64,000 nt of DNA, taken from Collinsella aerofaciens (lineage in GTDB: Bacteria > Actinomycetota > Coriobacteriia > Coriobacteriales > Coriobacteriaceae). Shown piece after piece: positions 9,761 to 17,861 of the stretch. Both the position numbers and the translations under genes were made by a program. A model generated the notes under the pieces. The model saw only the letters and a program-made list of their open reading frames with translations. It made no database searches and was not told where the DNA came from. The stretch's first letter is position 1. Each line of letters opens with the position of its first letter. The stretch covers positions 1 to 64,000 of the forward strand of contig NZ_JAHONA010000005.1 of the NCBI RefSeq assembly GCF_019131995.1, given 5' to 3'.

Positions 9761-10471
9761 TTAGTTGTTGGACTCGACGGTTGCGGTGGTGTCGACCGCG
9801 TCCTCGAGCTGCAGGTTCAATAGCTTCATGCCGTATTCCGGCACGTTGATATCGATGGGTTGGCCATACAGGTCGCCGGGGCGCACAAAGGCGATAACCG
9901 TCATAATGCGCGCCATGGTCTCGGGCGATTCAGAAAGGTCACGCTCAAACCAACGCTGGATCATGCCGACCTCGGCACTCACGACATAGGTGACGTAGTA
10001 GTCAAAGAAGGTGCCCAGCGCCAAGCCCAAAATGCCCGTCTGTGCGCGCGGCACCACGGCCTCGCGTGCGGTATCGATGATCTTTTTAATAAAGGCGGGG
10101 TCGCCGCCCGGGCCCAGCAGCGATCCGATTAAATCGCGGTTGGCCGCAAGGTAGCGCAGCAACTCAACCGAACCGGGTGCCGGCTCGAGCTCATCGATGT
10201 TGTGATAGAGATCGGGCAGCTGAGCTGCGGTGATGAGCTCAATGCGCTCACGGATCTCGGCCAGCAAGCCGTCCTCGATTTGATTGATAAAGTCGGGGAT
10301 ATCGCGGTAGTGCGAATAGAACGTGCGGCGCGTAAGGCCAGCGCGCTCGGTGAGCGACGCGACATTAATGCGCGAAAGGTCACCGCTTTCGGCAAGCTCG
10401 CTGGCAAGTGCCTGGCGAAGGGCACGCTGCGAGCGAAGGGACCGGCGGTCGCATTTTTCGAGCTGGGACAA
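9761..10471 (-). CDS. TetR/AcrR-family regulator of the activase operon
   Basis: 236 residues. The N-terminal helix-turn-helix is typical (INVASLTERAGLTRRTFYSHYRDIPDFINQI, helices near residues 36-66), with a helical ligand domain behind it. The start is TTG: AAGGAGGACGC sits directly before it and gives MSQLEKCDRR. It is the first gene of a two-gene operon with the giant activase, so it probably autoregulates and controls that enzyme. Palindromes in its promoter (10494-10537) are likely operators. The ligand may be an acyl-CoA or a substrate of the reductase system; this is inference only. Confidence 0.8.
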   Translation of the reverse strand: MSQLEKCDRRSLRSQRALRQALASELAESGDLSRINVASLTERAGLTRRTFYSHYRDIPDFINQIEDGLLAEIRERIELITAAQLPDLYHNIDELEPAPGSVELLRYLAANRDLIGSLLGPGGDPAFIKKIIDTAREAVVPRAQTGILGLALGTFFDYYVTYVVSAEVGMIQRWFERDLSESPETMARIMTVIAFVRPGDLYGQPIDINVPEYGMKLLNLQLEDAVDTTATVESNN

Positions 10472-10493
10472 GCGTCCTCCTTGTTACTCAGCC

Positions 10494-10537
10494 TGTGCGC
10501 TATTGCACAGTGCGAGTATTATTGCACACCGTGTGCA
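10494..10537. promoter_or_regulatory. Putative TetR operators
   Basis: 10523-10537 is a perfect palindrome TGCACAC-C-GTGTGCA. 10494-10509 is a partial copy (TGTGC...GCACA). Both lie 23-66 bp upstream of the TTG start of the TetR gene, where its own promoter must be. Confidence 0.55.
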
Positions 10538-10732
10538 TCAACACGTAAAGGCAATATTTTGGATGTGTTAAAGGGACAGTTTCTTTGCCATATTCAGCGA
10601 CCGCCTAGGTTGTGCCAGTTGTGCCTGGCTTTTGGAGCAGCATTGCCGATTGTTCAAAATATCATTCGTGGGTAGAATAGTGTCGACGGCAGCCCAAGTT
10701 CTGGAAAGCTGGGCAGCGCCGTTGCTTGGATT

Positions 10733-10767
10733 AAGGGGTCAACGCCTTAGCGGCGGCGACCCCTTTT
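10733..10767. terminator. Hairpin overlapping the end of the small peptide gene
   Basis: AAGGGGTC...GACCCCTTTT forms an 8-10 bp stem. It includes the last codons and the stop of the 41-residue gene and has a T-run on the plus side (TTTTA). Confidence 0.6.
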
Positions 10768-10872
10768 ACGTTGCTTCGAACGTTGCTTGAGTGCCTCGGA
10801 AAGCCCGACGAGTGCCGTGGAGAACGAGACCAAAGCGGTCAGAAGTCTCACGAAATCAATCAGATCGGTCAT
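10747..10872 (-). CDS. 41-residue hydrophobic peptide, type I toxin/holin-like
   Basis: A short frame with a near-perfect ribosome binding site (GGGAGGTGATGCCC before ATG). The peptide starts MTDLIDFVRLLTALVSFSTA, runs about 20 hydrophobic residues (LLTALVSFSTALVGLSEAL) and ends in a strongly basic tail (KQRSKQRKRGRRR). A short membrane helix with a cationic tail is the pattern of small holin-like toxins of type I toxin-antitoxin systems and of some regulatory membrane peptides. Its stop codon lies inside a GC-rich hairpin. An antisense RNA could come from the 10680-10745 side, where the plus strand also shows AGCCCAAGTTCTGG...AGCTGGG, but I see no clear promoter. No family was recognised by sequence. 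Confidence 0.6.
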   Translation of the reverse strand: MTDLIDFVRLLTALVSFSTALVGLSEALKQRSKQRKRGRRR

Positions 10873-11000
10873 GGGCATCACCTCCCATCAGATGGAGGGC
10901 GTTGCCCGGCACATGGAACTGCCGCCAACAGTATCAATTCTATCAAAGCGCAGTTAGATATGCGAATGTTTGTTCGTATTTCAAGAGACCAGCGTCACCT

Positions 11001-11027
11001 GTGACAAAGGGGCTGTCCCTTTGTCAC
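11001..11027. repeat. REP-like palindrome (GGGGCTGTCCC core)
   Basis: GTGACAAAGG...CCTTTGTCAC, with a GGGGCTGTCCC core. It ends 1 nt from the stop codon of the HAD gene. Related to the other GGGACAG/CTGTCCC hairpins of the window (19649, 29886, 32103, 38254, 41819). Confidence 0.7.
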
Positions 11028-11028
11028 A

Positions 11029-11886
11029 TTATTCGATGACGGTGCGAGAGTTTTGCTTGCGCATGGTGGCGAGCATGTGTTTGGGGACGGCGTGGACCAT
11101 GCAACTGCCGATAGTTGCGCTCGCGGCGGCCTTGGCGGCATCGCTTGCGTTTTTGGTCGCGTAGCTGTGGCGGAAGCGTTTGAGCATGGCGATGTCGTTG
11201 CCGCCGTCTCCGTAAACCGCGACCTCATCCTCGGCAATGCCGTAGTAGCTCGCCAGCCAGGCCACGCTCTCGCCCTTGTTGCACGCCACGTCCGTGATCT
11301 CGAACATCACCGGATCGAACGGCGCGTTGACCACGCGGTCCGATCGCTCGGCCAAATACGCCTTAAGGTCGCGCTCCAGCTCGGGCGAGGTCACGCGACA
11401 GTTAATCTTGCATACATCGTGACGCAGGATGTCGCCGATCGACTGATCGAAATACTGCTCCTCGTGATACCCGCCACGTGCACGCATACCGCGCATCACG
11501 ATGCGCTTGATAGGACTGTCTTTTTTAAAGCCTGCCTGGTGCATCTCGAACGATCCACTCGAGAACATGCCATCGGGCGTGGAGCAGTCAAAACAGATAT
11601 CCGGAAACTCCTTGAGCAGCTCCTCGGTAATCTGCGAGTCGATGATCCAGGTCCTGAGCACCTCGCCATGGCTGTCGCGCACGATGGACCCATTGGAGCA
11701 GCAGGCGTCGAGTGCCAGGCCCGTAAAGCCATGCTCGCCAATCGGCAGCGTCGAGCGCCCGGTCGCGGGAACCACATGCAGGCCAGCCTCGGTCAGCTCG
11801 CGAATGGCACGGCGGATGGTCCCATCTGCCTCGTGCAGGGCGTTCAGCAGCGTTCCGTCTAAGTCACTCGCAAACATCTTGATCAT
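11029..11886 (-). CDS. HAD-superfamily (Cof-type) phosphatase
   Basis: 285 residues. Motif I is MFASDLDGTLLN (nucleophile and acid/base Asp at residues 8 and 10), motif II ATGRS, and the late motif GDGGNDIAML binds Mg2+. The large cap between motifs II and III is of the Cof/YbiV type, so it probably dephosphorylates sugar phosphates or a similar metabolite. I chose the ATG at 11886, preceded by GGAGAGG, over an upstream in-frame start. That binding site is part of a 15-bp inverted repeat (11893-11934), which could hide it. A REP-like palindrome follows the stop. Confidence 0.8.
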   Translation of the reverse strand: MIKMFASDLDGTLLNALHEADGTIRRAIRELTEAGLHVVPATGRSTLPIGEHGFTGLALDACCSNGSIVRDSHGEVLRTWIIDSQITEELLKEFPDICFDCSTPDGMFSSGSFEMHQAGFKKDSPIKRIVMRGMRARGGYHEEQYFDQSIGDILRHDVCKINCRVTSPELERDLKAYLAERSDRVVNAPFDPVMFEITDVACNKGESVAWLASYYGIAEDEVAVYGDGGNDIAMLKRFRHSYATKNASDAAKAAASATIGSCMVHAVPKHMLATMRKQNSRTVIE

Positions 11887-11892
11887 GGATAC

Positions 11893-11934
11893 GCCTCTCC
11901 TTCGTCTGCACGATATTGTAGACGAAGGAGAGGC
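11893..11934 (-). promoter_or_regulatory. Leader hairpin enclosing the HAD ribosome binding site
   Basis: GCCTCTCCTTCGTCT at 11893-11907 and its exact complement at 11920-11934, with a 12-nt loop. On the minus-strand RNA the 3-prime arm contains GGAGAGG, 6 nt before the ATG. Confidence 0.6.
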
Positions 11935-12001
11935 ATGCCTAAACAATGCCGTCCCGGCGCGGCGTGCCACTGTCTCCACAAATTCACGGTCCCCCAGCGC
12001 C

Positions 12002-13264
12002 TTAAGACATTCGCCATAAGCGACTTTTCAGCCGATTAAACAGCGCCGTCGTCGACGTCAGCACCGCCAACATTCCTGCGAATACAATCGCCGGAGCCCA
12101 TCGATCATATGCGAGCCCGTAAACCAATTGGCCAATAGGCGTTGCACAGGAAAGCATCATATAAACGAGTGCCAGCACTTTTCCGCAGAGTTCCTTTGGC
12201 GCTGACCGCTGAACAAATGAAACGATTTCAACCGATGTAATGCTTGCCCACGCCATGACCCATGCCGAGCCGGCCGCAAGCGCGGCAAACGCCAGTTCAT
12301 CAGGACCGCTCAGTAGCGTAACAATAATCGGTACGACTCCAAAACAGATCATCGCAACATATCGACATATGCCCTTGAAGGAAAAACGATGCGGCCAAAT
12401 ACCGACCAAACCACTGCCGACAAGACCACCTAAGCCCATAGCCACCTCAATAATCCCAACAAAGGATGACTGCATTCCGAGATGCTTTGCAACGATGACG
12501 GGAGCACCAATCGTTAACCCAACTAACGCAAGGTTCAAAATAGCTGCAAGCAAAAACACAACGAGCAATGATGCGTTTTGCAACAGATACCGAATCGACT
12601 CCCGAAAATCGCTTCGGTATGTCGAGCAAGTCGTACTGTCCCCTGTCATTCCAGATGAGGCATTTCGCTTGAGTGCGCCCCCGAACAGCAGGGCTGACAT
12701 CGCAAACGTCAACGCCGCGGTTTCGCATAGAGCATCGATACCGAAGCACCCATAGACTGCCGTCCCGACTACAGGCCCCAAGATATTGCTCGCCATGGTT
12801 ATCTGCGAGACCAGCGCAGTGGCACGCTCAACCTTTTCTGGGCCCGTCATGCGCACCGTCTCAATTTGAAGCATCGGTTTCAGCAGCGATTGGATACCAT
12901 ATTGGACGCAAAGCATTGCTACCACGACAACGGCAAGAGGCAGCGAACGCTTCATGGGGATAAACAACAGTGATGCAGCCATCAGAACAATGCCGAGCAC
13001 CACAAGAACCCCGCGATGTCTCCCGCGATCCGCCAAGATTCCGCCAGCCGGAGTCGCGAGCACGCCTGGTATGAACGCTATCGCCGCGACGGCGCCATAT
13101 AACGTTGACGAGCCGCTGCAATCGAACAAGTAGAGCGGACACGCAAAGCACAGTGCTGACAACATTGAATACGCACACAGCTGTGCAACAAGAAGGCCAA
13201 ATAGTCTGATAGATCGCACTGTTTTTGGCGCCAACGAAACGCTAATTCTTCGCATCCCAGCCAT
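12002..13264 (-). CDS. MFS efflux transporter (MefA/macrolide-type)
   Basis: 420 residues with about twelve hydrophobic segments. The N-terminal half has the MFS loop GGILADRGRHRGVLVV (motif A variant). The arrangement MFS plus EIVSFVQRSAPKELCGKVLAL near residue 335 resembles MefA/Cmr-like drug exporters. It follows a TetR gene on the same strand, and two palindromic operators lie in the gap, one 13 bp before the start, so expression is likely induced by the substrate. Base composition looks lower in GC than the flanks, which suggests acquisition. The drug specificity is unknown. Confidence 0.75.
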   Translation of the reverse strand: MAGMRRISVSLAPKTVRSIRLFGLLVAQLCAYSMLSALCFACPLYLFDCSGSSTLYGAVAAIAFIPGVLATPAGGILADRGRHRGVLVVLGIVLMAASLLFIPMKRSLPLAVVVVAMLCVQYGIQSLLKPMLQIETVRMTGPEKVERATALVSQITMASNILGPVVGTAVYGCFGIDALCETAALTFAMSALLFGGALKRNASSGMTGDSTTCSTYRSDFRESIRYLLQNASLLVVFLLAAILNLALVGLTIGAPVIVAKHLGMQSSFVGIIEVAMGLGGLVGSGLVGIWPHRFSFKGICRYVAMICFGVVPIIVTLLSGPDELAFAALAAGSAWVMAWASITSVEIVSFVQRSAPKELCGKVLALVYMMLSCATPIGQLVYGLAYDRWAPAIVFAGMLAVLTSTTALFNRLKSRLWRMS

Positions 13265-13276
13265 AAGCCTGCCCCC

Positions 13277-13301
13277 AAATACATACCGATAGTATGTATT
13301 T
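13277..13301. promoter_or_regulatory. TetR operator 1 before the MFS gene
   Basis: AAATACATAC-CGATA-GTATGTATTT, perfect 10-bp arms, 13 bp upstream of the MFS start. Confidence 0.75.
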
Positions 13302-13345
13302 AATGACTTGAAAAGGGCAGCCGTGGCTACCCTCGCAAATCAATT

Positions 13346-13362
13346 ACATACCGTTGGTATCT
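13346..13362. promoter_or_regulatory. TetR operator 2 at the end of the TetR gene
   Basis: ACATACCGTTGGTATCT contains ATACC-GTT-GGTAT and shares ACATACCG with operator 1. It lies 4 bp from the stop codon of the regulator gene, so the MFS gene has its own regulated promoter between the two sites. Confidence 0.65.
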
Positions 13363-13365
13363 ATA

Positions 13366-14028
13366 TTACCACCCGGAACGGTCCCATACGTCCCAAATCA
13401 GCGCCGTTGTCTGAAGCACTTCTTCCCCCAAATCGAGTCCCACCGCAGCAGCCATCTGCGCCAAACATTGAGCGCGAGCGAGCATTCGATCCTTGGTCTC
13501 GAGTGGACGGAACAGCGGCAGCAGCCAAAGATTCGCCAACAACGATACGGCCTCCGCCGCTTCGCGCGGGCATTCGCACGCAATGGAGCCGTCGGCGACG
13601 CCCTCCTCGATCACTGGCAAGAGATAGCCATCGGCCGACTCGTCAAACGAACCTTGGTACTGCATCGCCAGCAGCCGCGAGCTTTTTACCGGATCCGCCG
13701 CAGGATGCATGCGTGCCCATAGCTCAATTTGTGGAACGACGGACTCGGGCGCGTACAGCCGCTTGAGCTTTTGGGCCCCCGTCATATTGCCAGCACCAAG
13801 TGTCGCGCGGCGGTGCTCAACAATCGGAGCCATTGCCCGATCAAATGCGGCGTTGAAAATCTCCTCTTTGCTCTTAAAGTGATGATAGACAGCACCCTTG
13901 GTCATGCCATCGAGGCGGTCGACGATGTCTTGAATGCTCGTCCCCTCATAACCCTGTGCGCAGAATAACTCCAGCGCCGCGTCGAGAATCTTCGCGACCG
14001 TCTCCTCGGGATATTTATTACGACCCAT
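13366..14028 (-). CDS. TetR/AcrR-family regulator of the MFS pump
   Basis: 220 residues. The helix-turn-helix is canonical: ELFCAQGYEGTSIQDIVDRL, then TKGAVYHHFKSKEEIF (residues 20-62). The C-terminal domain is helical. The gene is directly upstream of the MFS exporter on the same strand with two shared operators in the gap, so it is the probable local repressor. Upstream, CCATCCGCAACG (near 14035) and CGTTGCGGATGG (near 14081) form a 12-bp inverted repeat with a 30-nt loop, either another operator or the 3-prime hairpin of glnK. Confidence 0.8.
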   Translation of the reverse strand: MGRNKYPEETVAKILDAALELFCAQGYEGTSIQDIVDRLDGMTKGAVYHHFKSKEEIFNAAFDRAMAPIVEHRRATLGAGNMTGAQKLKRLYAPESVVPQIELWARMHPAADPVKSSRLLAMQYQGSFDESADGYLLPVIEEGVADGSIACECPREAAEAVSLLANLWLLPLFRPLETKDRMLARAQCLAQMAAAVGLDLGEEVLQTTALIWDVWDRSGW

Positions 14029-14102
14029 AATCCGTCCATCCGCAACGCAAGTCTTGTGCCTTATTGCAGTATTTTAACGTTGCGGATGGCAGGCGTTCGA
14101 TC

Positions 14103-14441
14103 CTACACCGCGGCGGGGCCGTGTTCGCCGGTACGGATGCGGATAACCTCCTCGACCGGCTCGACCCAGATCTTGCCATCGCCGACGGCTCCGGTGCGTG
14201 CGGCGTTGCAGATAATCTCGACAATGCCGTCGACATGTTCATCGGCACAGATGAGGGTGAACTGCACCTTAGGGATCGTGTTGACAAGCAACTCGTTGCC
14301 GCGCACGTATTCCTTCCAGCCATGCTGAGCGCCGCAGCCCTGCACCTGGTTGATGGTCATACCACGAACATCAGCAGCAAACAGCGCGTCTTTAAGAACC
14401 TCAAGCTTCTCGGCGCGAACGATCGCCGTAATCTTCTTCAT
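14103..14441 (-). CDS. glnK: PII nitrogen signalling protein
   Basis: 112 residues, standard PII length. It starts MKKITAIVRAEKLEVLKDAL and has the T-loop (GCGAQHGWKEYVRGNE) with a Tyr at the modification region, the B-loop TGAVGDGKIWV and the end EEVIRIRTGEHG. PII binds ATP/ADP and 2-oxoglutarate and blocks AmtB when nitrogen is ample. It follows amtB by 156 bp on the same strand, so this is the common amtB-glnK pair. A nested hairpin element lies between the two cistrons and may set their ratio. AGAGAGGAATTCACT precedes the ATG. glnB is an alternative name. Confidence 0.9.
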   Translation of the reverse strand: MKKITAIVRAEKLEVLKDALFAADVRGMTINQVQGCGAQHGWKEYVRGNELLVNTIPKVQFTLICADEHVDGIVEIICNAARTGAVGDGKIWVEPVEEVIRIRTGEHGPAAV

Positions 14442-14487
14442 AGTGAATTCCTCTCTTTAATATAGAAATGAACCGCTCATTCACATG

Positions 14488-14595
14488 GCACGGGTTTTCC
14501 AGGTGCCCGAGATTGCCCCGAAAGAGGAGCGCCGCGTACTTCGGTACGCAAGCGACGGTTTGAGGGGCAAGGTCGGGTGCCTGGGAAAGCCGTGC
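14488..14595 (-). ncRNA. Nested-hairpin 3-prime UTR element, class II (after amtB)
   Basis: Outer stem 14488-14510 with 14573-14595 (23 positions, a few mismatches), next stem TTGCCCC/GGGGCAA, then an internal loop formed by 14520-14529 (GAAAGAGGAG) and 14553-14564 (CGACGGTTTGAG), then a small CGTAC-TTCG-GTACG hairpin. On the amtB transcript the loop strands read CTCAAACCGTCG and CTCCTCTTTC. The same loop recurs at 30948-30957 and 30982-30991. The element begins 2 nt past the amtB stop. Confidence 0.6.
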
Positions 14596-14597
14596 TG

Positions 14598-15875
14598 CTA
14601 ATCGAGTCCGGAGAACGAGGGATATGCGCTCTCGCCGTGCTGACTCGCATCCAAGCCCAGCGCCTCGTCGGCCTCGTCCACACGTAGGCTGCCGTGGAAC
14701 AGCGCCTTGACCACCGCGGCGATCACCAAATCGAGCACCAGCACAATAGCGACCGTCACCACAATGCCCAAGATCTGCGAGATGAGCAGCGACACGTCGC
14801 CCGTGTAGAACAGGCCGCCCTTACCGGTCCACGAAAGCCCCGGCACGCAAAACAGGCCCGTGAGCACGCCGCCCAAAATGCCGCCGATGCCGTGGCAACC
14901 GAACGCGTCGAGCGCATCGTCGTAGCCAAACTTGGTCTTAAGATGGCTAATGGCCAGGTAGCAGACAGGCGATACGATCAGGCCCATGACCAGCGCCGCC
15001 CACGGCTCGACAAAGCCCGCGCCCGGCGTGACCACCACAAGGCCCGCAACCAGACCGGTGCTGGCGCCCACCAGCGTGGGGCGACCGGTGTGCACGCGCT
15101 CGACGGCAAGCCACGAGACCATGCCCGCCGCGCTGGCCGTCACGGTATTGAGGATGGCAAGTGCCGCCACGGCGTCGGCCTTGAACTCGCTGCCGCCGTT
15201 AAAGCCAAACCAGCCAAACCAAAGCAGGCCGGCTCCCAGCGCCACAAACGGCACGTTATGCGGACGGTAGCTCACCATGCCAAAGCCGCGACGACGGCCG
15301 AGCATTAAGCAGAGAATCAGGCCCGTAAGACCAGACGAGATGTGCACCACGTCGCCGCCGGCAAAGTCGAGCGCGCCGATGATATCGCCAATAAAGGAGC
15401 CCTCGCCGCCCCAAACCATGTGAGCGAGCGGCGCATAGACCACGAGCAGCCAAATACCCAGGAAGGCCGTCGTGGCACCGAACTTAACGCGGCCGGCCAG
15501 GCTGCCCGTGACGATAGCAGCCGTGATCATGGCAAATGCCATCTGGAAGGCGATGTTGATGATCTGAGGGTAGACGACACCGTCCGCAGCATTGCCCTCA
15601 GCCGCCTGCAGCACCTGGTTGAGCACCGGCAGGCACAGCAGCTGGTCAAGGCCTCCAATAAACGGACTCGAACCGTCGCCGCCATAGGCCAGAGACCAGC
15701 CGGCAACAATCCACAGCACACCAACCAGACCAATGGCGCCAAAGCACATGAGCATGGTGTTGATGACATTTTTGCGCCTGGACAGGCCGCCATAGAAAAA
15801 CGCCAGACCCGGTGTCATTAAAAACACGAGCATGGTGCAGATGAGCATAAACGTTGTCGATCCCGTATCGTACAT
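14598..15875 (-). CDS. amtB: Ammonium transporter
   Basis: 425 residues from the ATG at 15875, which follows AAGGGAGAGCGA; an upstream in-frame ATG lacks a site. About eleven membrane segments. Amt signatures: DTGSTTFMLICTMLVFLMTPGLAFFYGG at the start, FGATTAFLGIWLLVVYAPLAHMVWGG in the pore region, and DFAGGDVVHISSG and FGCHGIGGILGGVLTG with the conserved pore His residues. It imports ammonium and is gated by the PII protein encoded next. Likely under nitrogen control, although I do not see a defined GlnR-type site in the 198 bp upstream, which hold only a short direct repeat (GGAAACGGCGC near 15980 and 16007). Confidence 0.92.
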   Translation of the reverse strand: MYDTGSTTFMLICTMLVFLMTPGLAFFYGGLSRRKNVINTMLMCFGAIGLVGVLWIVAGWSLAYGGDGSSPFIGGLDQLLCLPVLNQVLQAAEGNAADGVVYPQIINIAFQMAFAMITAAIVTGSLAGRVKFGATTAFLGIWLLVVYAPLAHMVWGGEGSFIGDIIGALDFAGGDVVHISSGLTGLILCLMLGRRRGFGMVSYRPHNVPFVALGAGLLWFGWFGFNGGSEFKADAVAALAILNTVTASAAGMVSWLAVERVHTGRPTLVGASTGLVAGLVVVTPGAGFVEPWAALVMGLIVSPVCYLAISHLKTKFGYDDALDAFGCHGIGGILGGVLTGLFCVPGLSWTGKGGLFYTGDVSLLISQILGIVVTVAIVLVLDLVIAAVVKALFHGSLRVDEADEALGLDASQHGESAYPSFSGLD

Positions 15876-16073
15876 TCGCTCTCCCTTGGTCGCATGAACG
15901 TTGTCGGCGCCCATAATGCGGCCGAGGGGCAACTGGTGTAGACCAGATACGGCGTTGTTAAACGCGGCGTTGTCGAATGGAAACGGCGCCGCAATCTTGG
16001 AAACGGCGCGGCAACGGACGCGAAACGAACGGGAAATACGCGAGCAAGGAAGCCGTGAGCGCGCCCGTCTCGG

Positions 16074-17093
16074 CTAGTGGCGGAACAGCTCGCGGGCTCG
16101 GTCGCGGAGATTAGTTGCTCGAATGACGCCTTCGTAGCGATTGATGCGCAGACGCGGGAAGGCGTTAAAGAAGCGTAGGTCGCGGCGGCTGAGCGACACG
16201 CTTGGCACCGGACGGCTCATGCGCTTGCCGGCAAGGCGACGACTGAGCGACGGACGCGGCATGCTCGGCGCGGCATCGGCCACACGGCGGGCAGCAAGTG
16301 CCAGGCCGCGAGCACCATCCGAGATAAACGTCGGCATCGAAGCCTTCTCGCGCAGGGCATCGAGCGTCGCGTCGCCCAGCTCCGCCAGCCACGCGTTAAC
16401 GGCACGGCTGCGGATATGCGTCTGTGCCACCGAGTCGATCGCCGAATCGGGAATACGTTCGAGCATGGAGTCGGACGCATCGGCAAGCGACTCGTTGATG
16501 CGGTCGGCAAGATCGGCGCGCACGCACTCCAGCTGATCGGACAGACGCCGCCAGCTCGCCAGCGAGCACAACGCGTCGACCATCATCGCGACCGCGACGA
16601 TAAAGGCGGACAACCGCACAATCAGCACCGGCAGACGGCCAAGCAGCCCCAGCAATGCCGGCTCCACTAAACGGCAAATACACAACGCACCCAAGCCAAA
16701 CGCGCAGGCCCAGTACAGACAGATGCGTCCGTGCAAGTTAAACGGCAGGTGCGAGTAATCCCAAAAGCGAGCGCCCGTTGTTTTTTCCAACAGCACGCCT
16801 ACGCTGTACTCAATCACGCTGCATACGAGCGCTGCAGCGACAAACTGGCTCGAGGCATCCGGAATCCCGCGCAACAGCAGCCAGCAGGCAATGCCGCCCA
16901 CACCATAGATAGGACAACACGGCCCCAGCAAAAAGCCACTGTTGGCAAATCGTCCGTGATTGAGCATGGCGCATACTGTCGACTCCCATGCCCAACCGCA
17001 AAACCCGTAAAAGGCAAACGAGAGCACCAGTGCCGAGAGTGGGCAGGCGGCAAGCGTCGCGCCGCAAAACGCAGTATCAATCGCGGTCCCCAC
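16074..17093 (-). CDS. CmpB-like membrane protein (putative ABC permease family)
   Basis: 339 residues. The first 190 contain about five membrane segments and match the ABC_trans_CmpB pattern: FAFYGFCGWAWESTVCAML, FANSGFLLGPCCPIYGVGG, EYSVGVLLEKTTGARFWDYS and FNLHGRICLYWACAFG. The C-terminal 150 residues are soluble, charged and Arg-rich at the end (KRMSRPVPSVSLSRRDLRFF). The family is annotated as putative ABC permease type IV but its function is not known. Its start lies 3 bp past the stop of the HD-domain gene, so the two are co-transcribed. Confidence 0.75.
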   Translation of the reverse strand: MGTAIDTAFCGATLAACPLSALVLSFAFYGFCGWAWESTVCAMLNHGRFANSGFLLGPCCPIYGVGGIACWLLLRGIPDASSQFVAAALVCSVIEYSVGVLLEKTTGARFWDYSHLPFNLHGRICLYWACAFGLGALCICRLVEPALLGLLGRLPVLIVRLSAFIVAVAMMVDALCSLASWRRLSDQLECVRADLADRINESLADASDSMLERIPDSAIDSVAQTHIRSRAVNAWLAELGDATLDALREKASMPTFISDGARGLALAARRVADAAPSMPRPSLSRRLAGKRMSRPVPSVSLSRRDLRFFNAFPRLRINRYEGVIRATNLRDRARELFRH

Positions 17094-17096
17094 CGT

Positions 17097-17633
17097 CTAC
17101 CCTCTCCTCTTTTCGCTCGATGCTTTACTCGCGCTATCGTCCGTCTCGTCCTTGCGCGGCAGGCGGCCGGCGACCGTCTCACGCAGAGCACACCATTTAT
17201 CCGCTAGGCACACAATCCATGCCTCACGACACGTCGGCGGCACCAGCACCAGCGGAAACATATGCCGCACGATAATATTCCGCTCGCGCGGCGTCAGCTC
17301 AAAATCTTCTTCCGCACGCGCCAGGGCAAAAAACGGGTGGCGAAAGCCATGCAGCCGATGGCTTGGGTCGGAATCGTGCCAATCGTAGAGAAAGTAATCG
17401 TGCAACAGGGCCCCGCGCAGCAGCGAGGCACGGTCGACCGAAATGCCAGCACGGCCCAAGTGCTCGGCAAAGGACAGACTCGCGCGCGCTACCGAAGTCA
17501 CATGTGCATACACCGTCACATCGCCATGCTGGATAAACTCGCGCGTCAGGTCCAGACGGCCCGCCTGCGCCAGTTGACGGGCAGCATGGTCTACTTCGCA
17601 CGCGATTTTCTCGGCACGAACGGCATCGGACAT
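17097..17633 (-). CDS. HD-domain protein
   Basis: 178 residues from the ATG at 17633, preceded by GGAAGGAGGCAGC; a longer frame upstream lacks a site. HD phosphohydrolase features are an early His (YAHVTSVARASLSFAEHL), the central pair LLRGALLHDYFLYDWHD (about residue 75) and HGFRHPFFALARAEEDF with further metal-ligand candidates. The family includes small phosphatases and nucleotidases; the substrate is unknown. It is co-transcribed with the CmpB-like gene, which lies 3 bp downstream, and diverges from the DXS-like gene. Confidence 0.75.
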   Translation of the reverse strand: MSDAVRAEKIACEVDHAARQLAQAGRLDLTREFIQHGDVTVYAHVTSVARASLSFAEHLGRAGISVDRASLLRGALLHDYFLYDWHDSDPSHRLHGFRHPFFALARAEEDFELTPRERNIIVRHMFPLVLVPPTCREAWIVCLADKWCALRETVAGRLPRKDETDDSASKASSEKRRG

Positions 17634-17861
17634 GCTGCCTCCTTCCAGCGGCTCACGGCGGCAAGCCACGGCTTGTGCACAATCGATAAAAACATCATGG
17701 AACACATCAGTATGGCATCGGACAAAACGTTTTGCCCCACCAGTTGGCGAATTACCGCGCCGCCGTCACATATCAAACGCCAAAATGTGCGAGACTGTCT
17801 TGTGCAATTGTGCCGGCCAAGGGAGTGCCGGCGCACGATTCGCATGGAGTAACCCACAACG

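Noticed and set aside
5649..9764. A 1371-residue plus-strand open frame opposite the activase gene
   Set aside because: Low-complexity His/Gly/Val/Leu-rich product without known motifs, antisense to a gene with clear domains and a good start. Such frames arise from GC-rich codon use.
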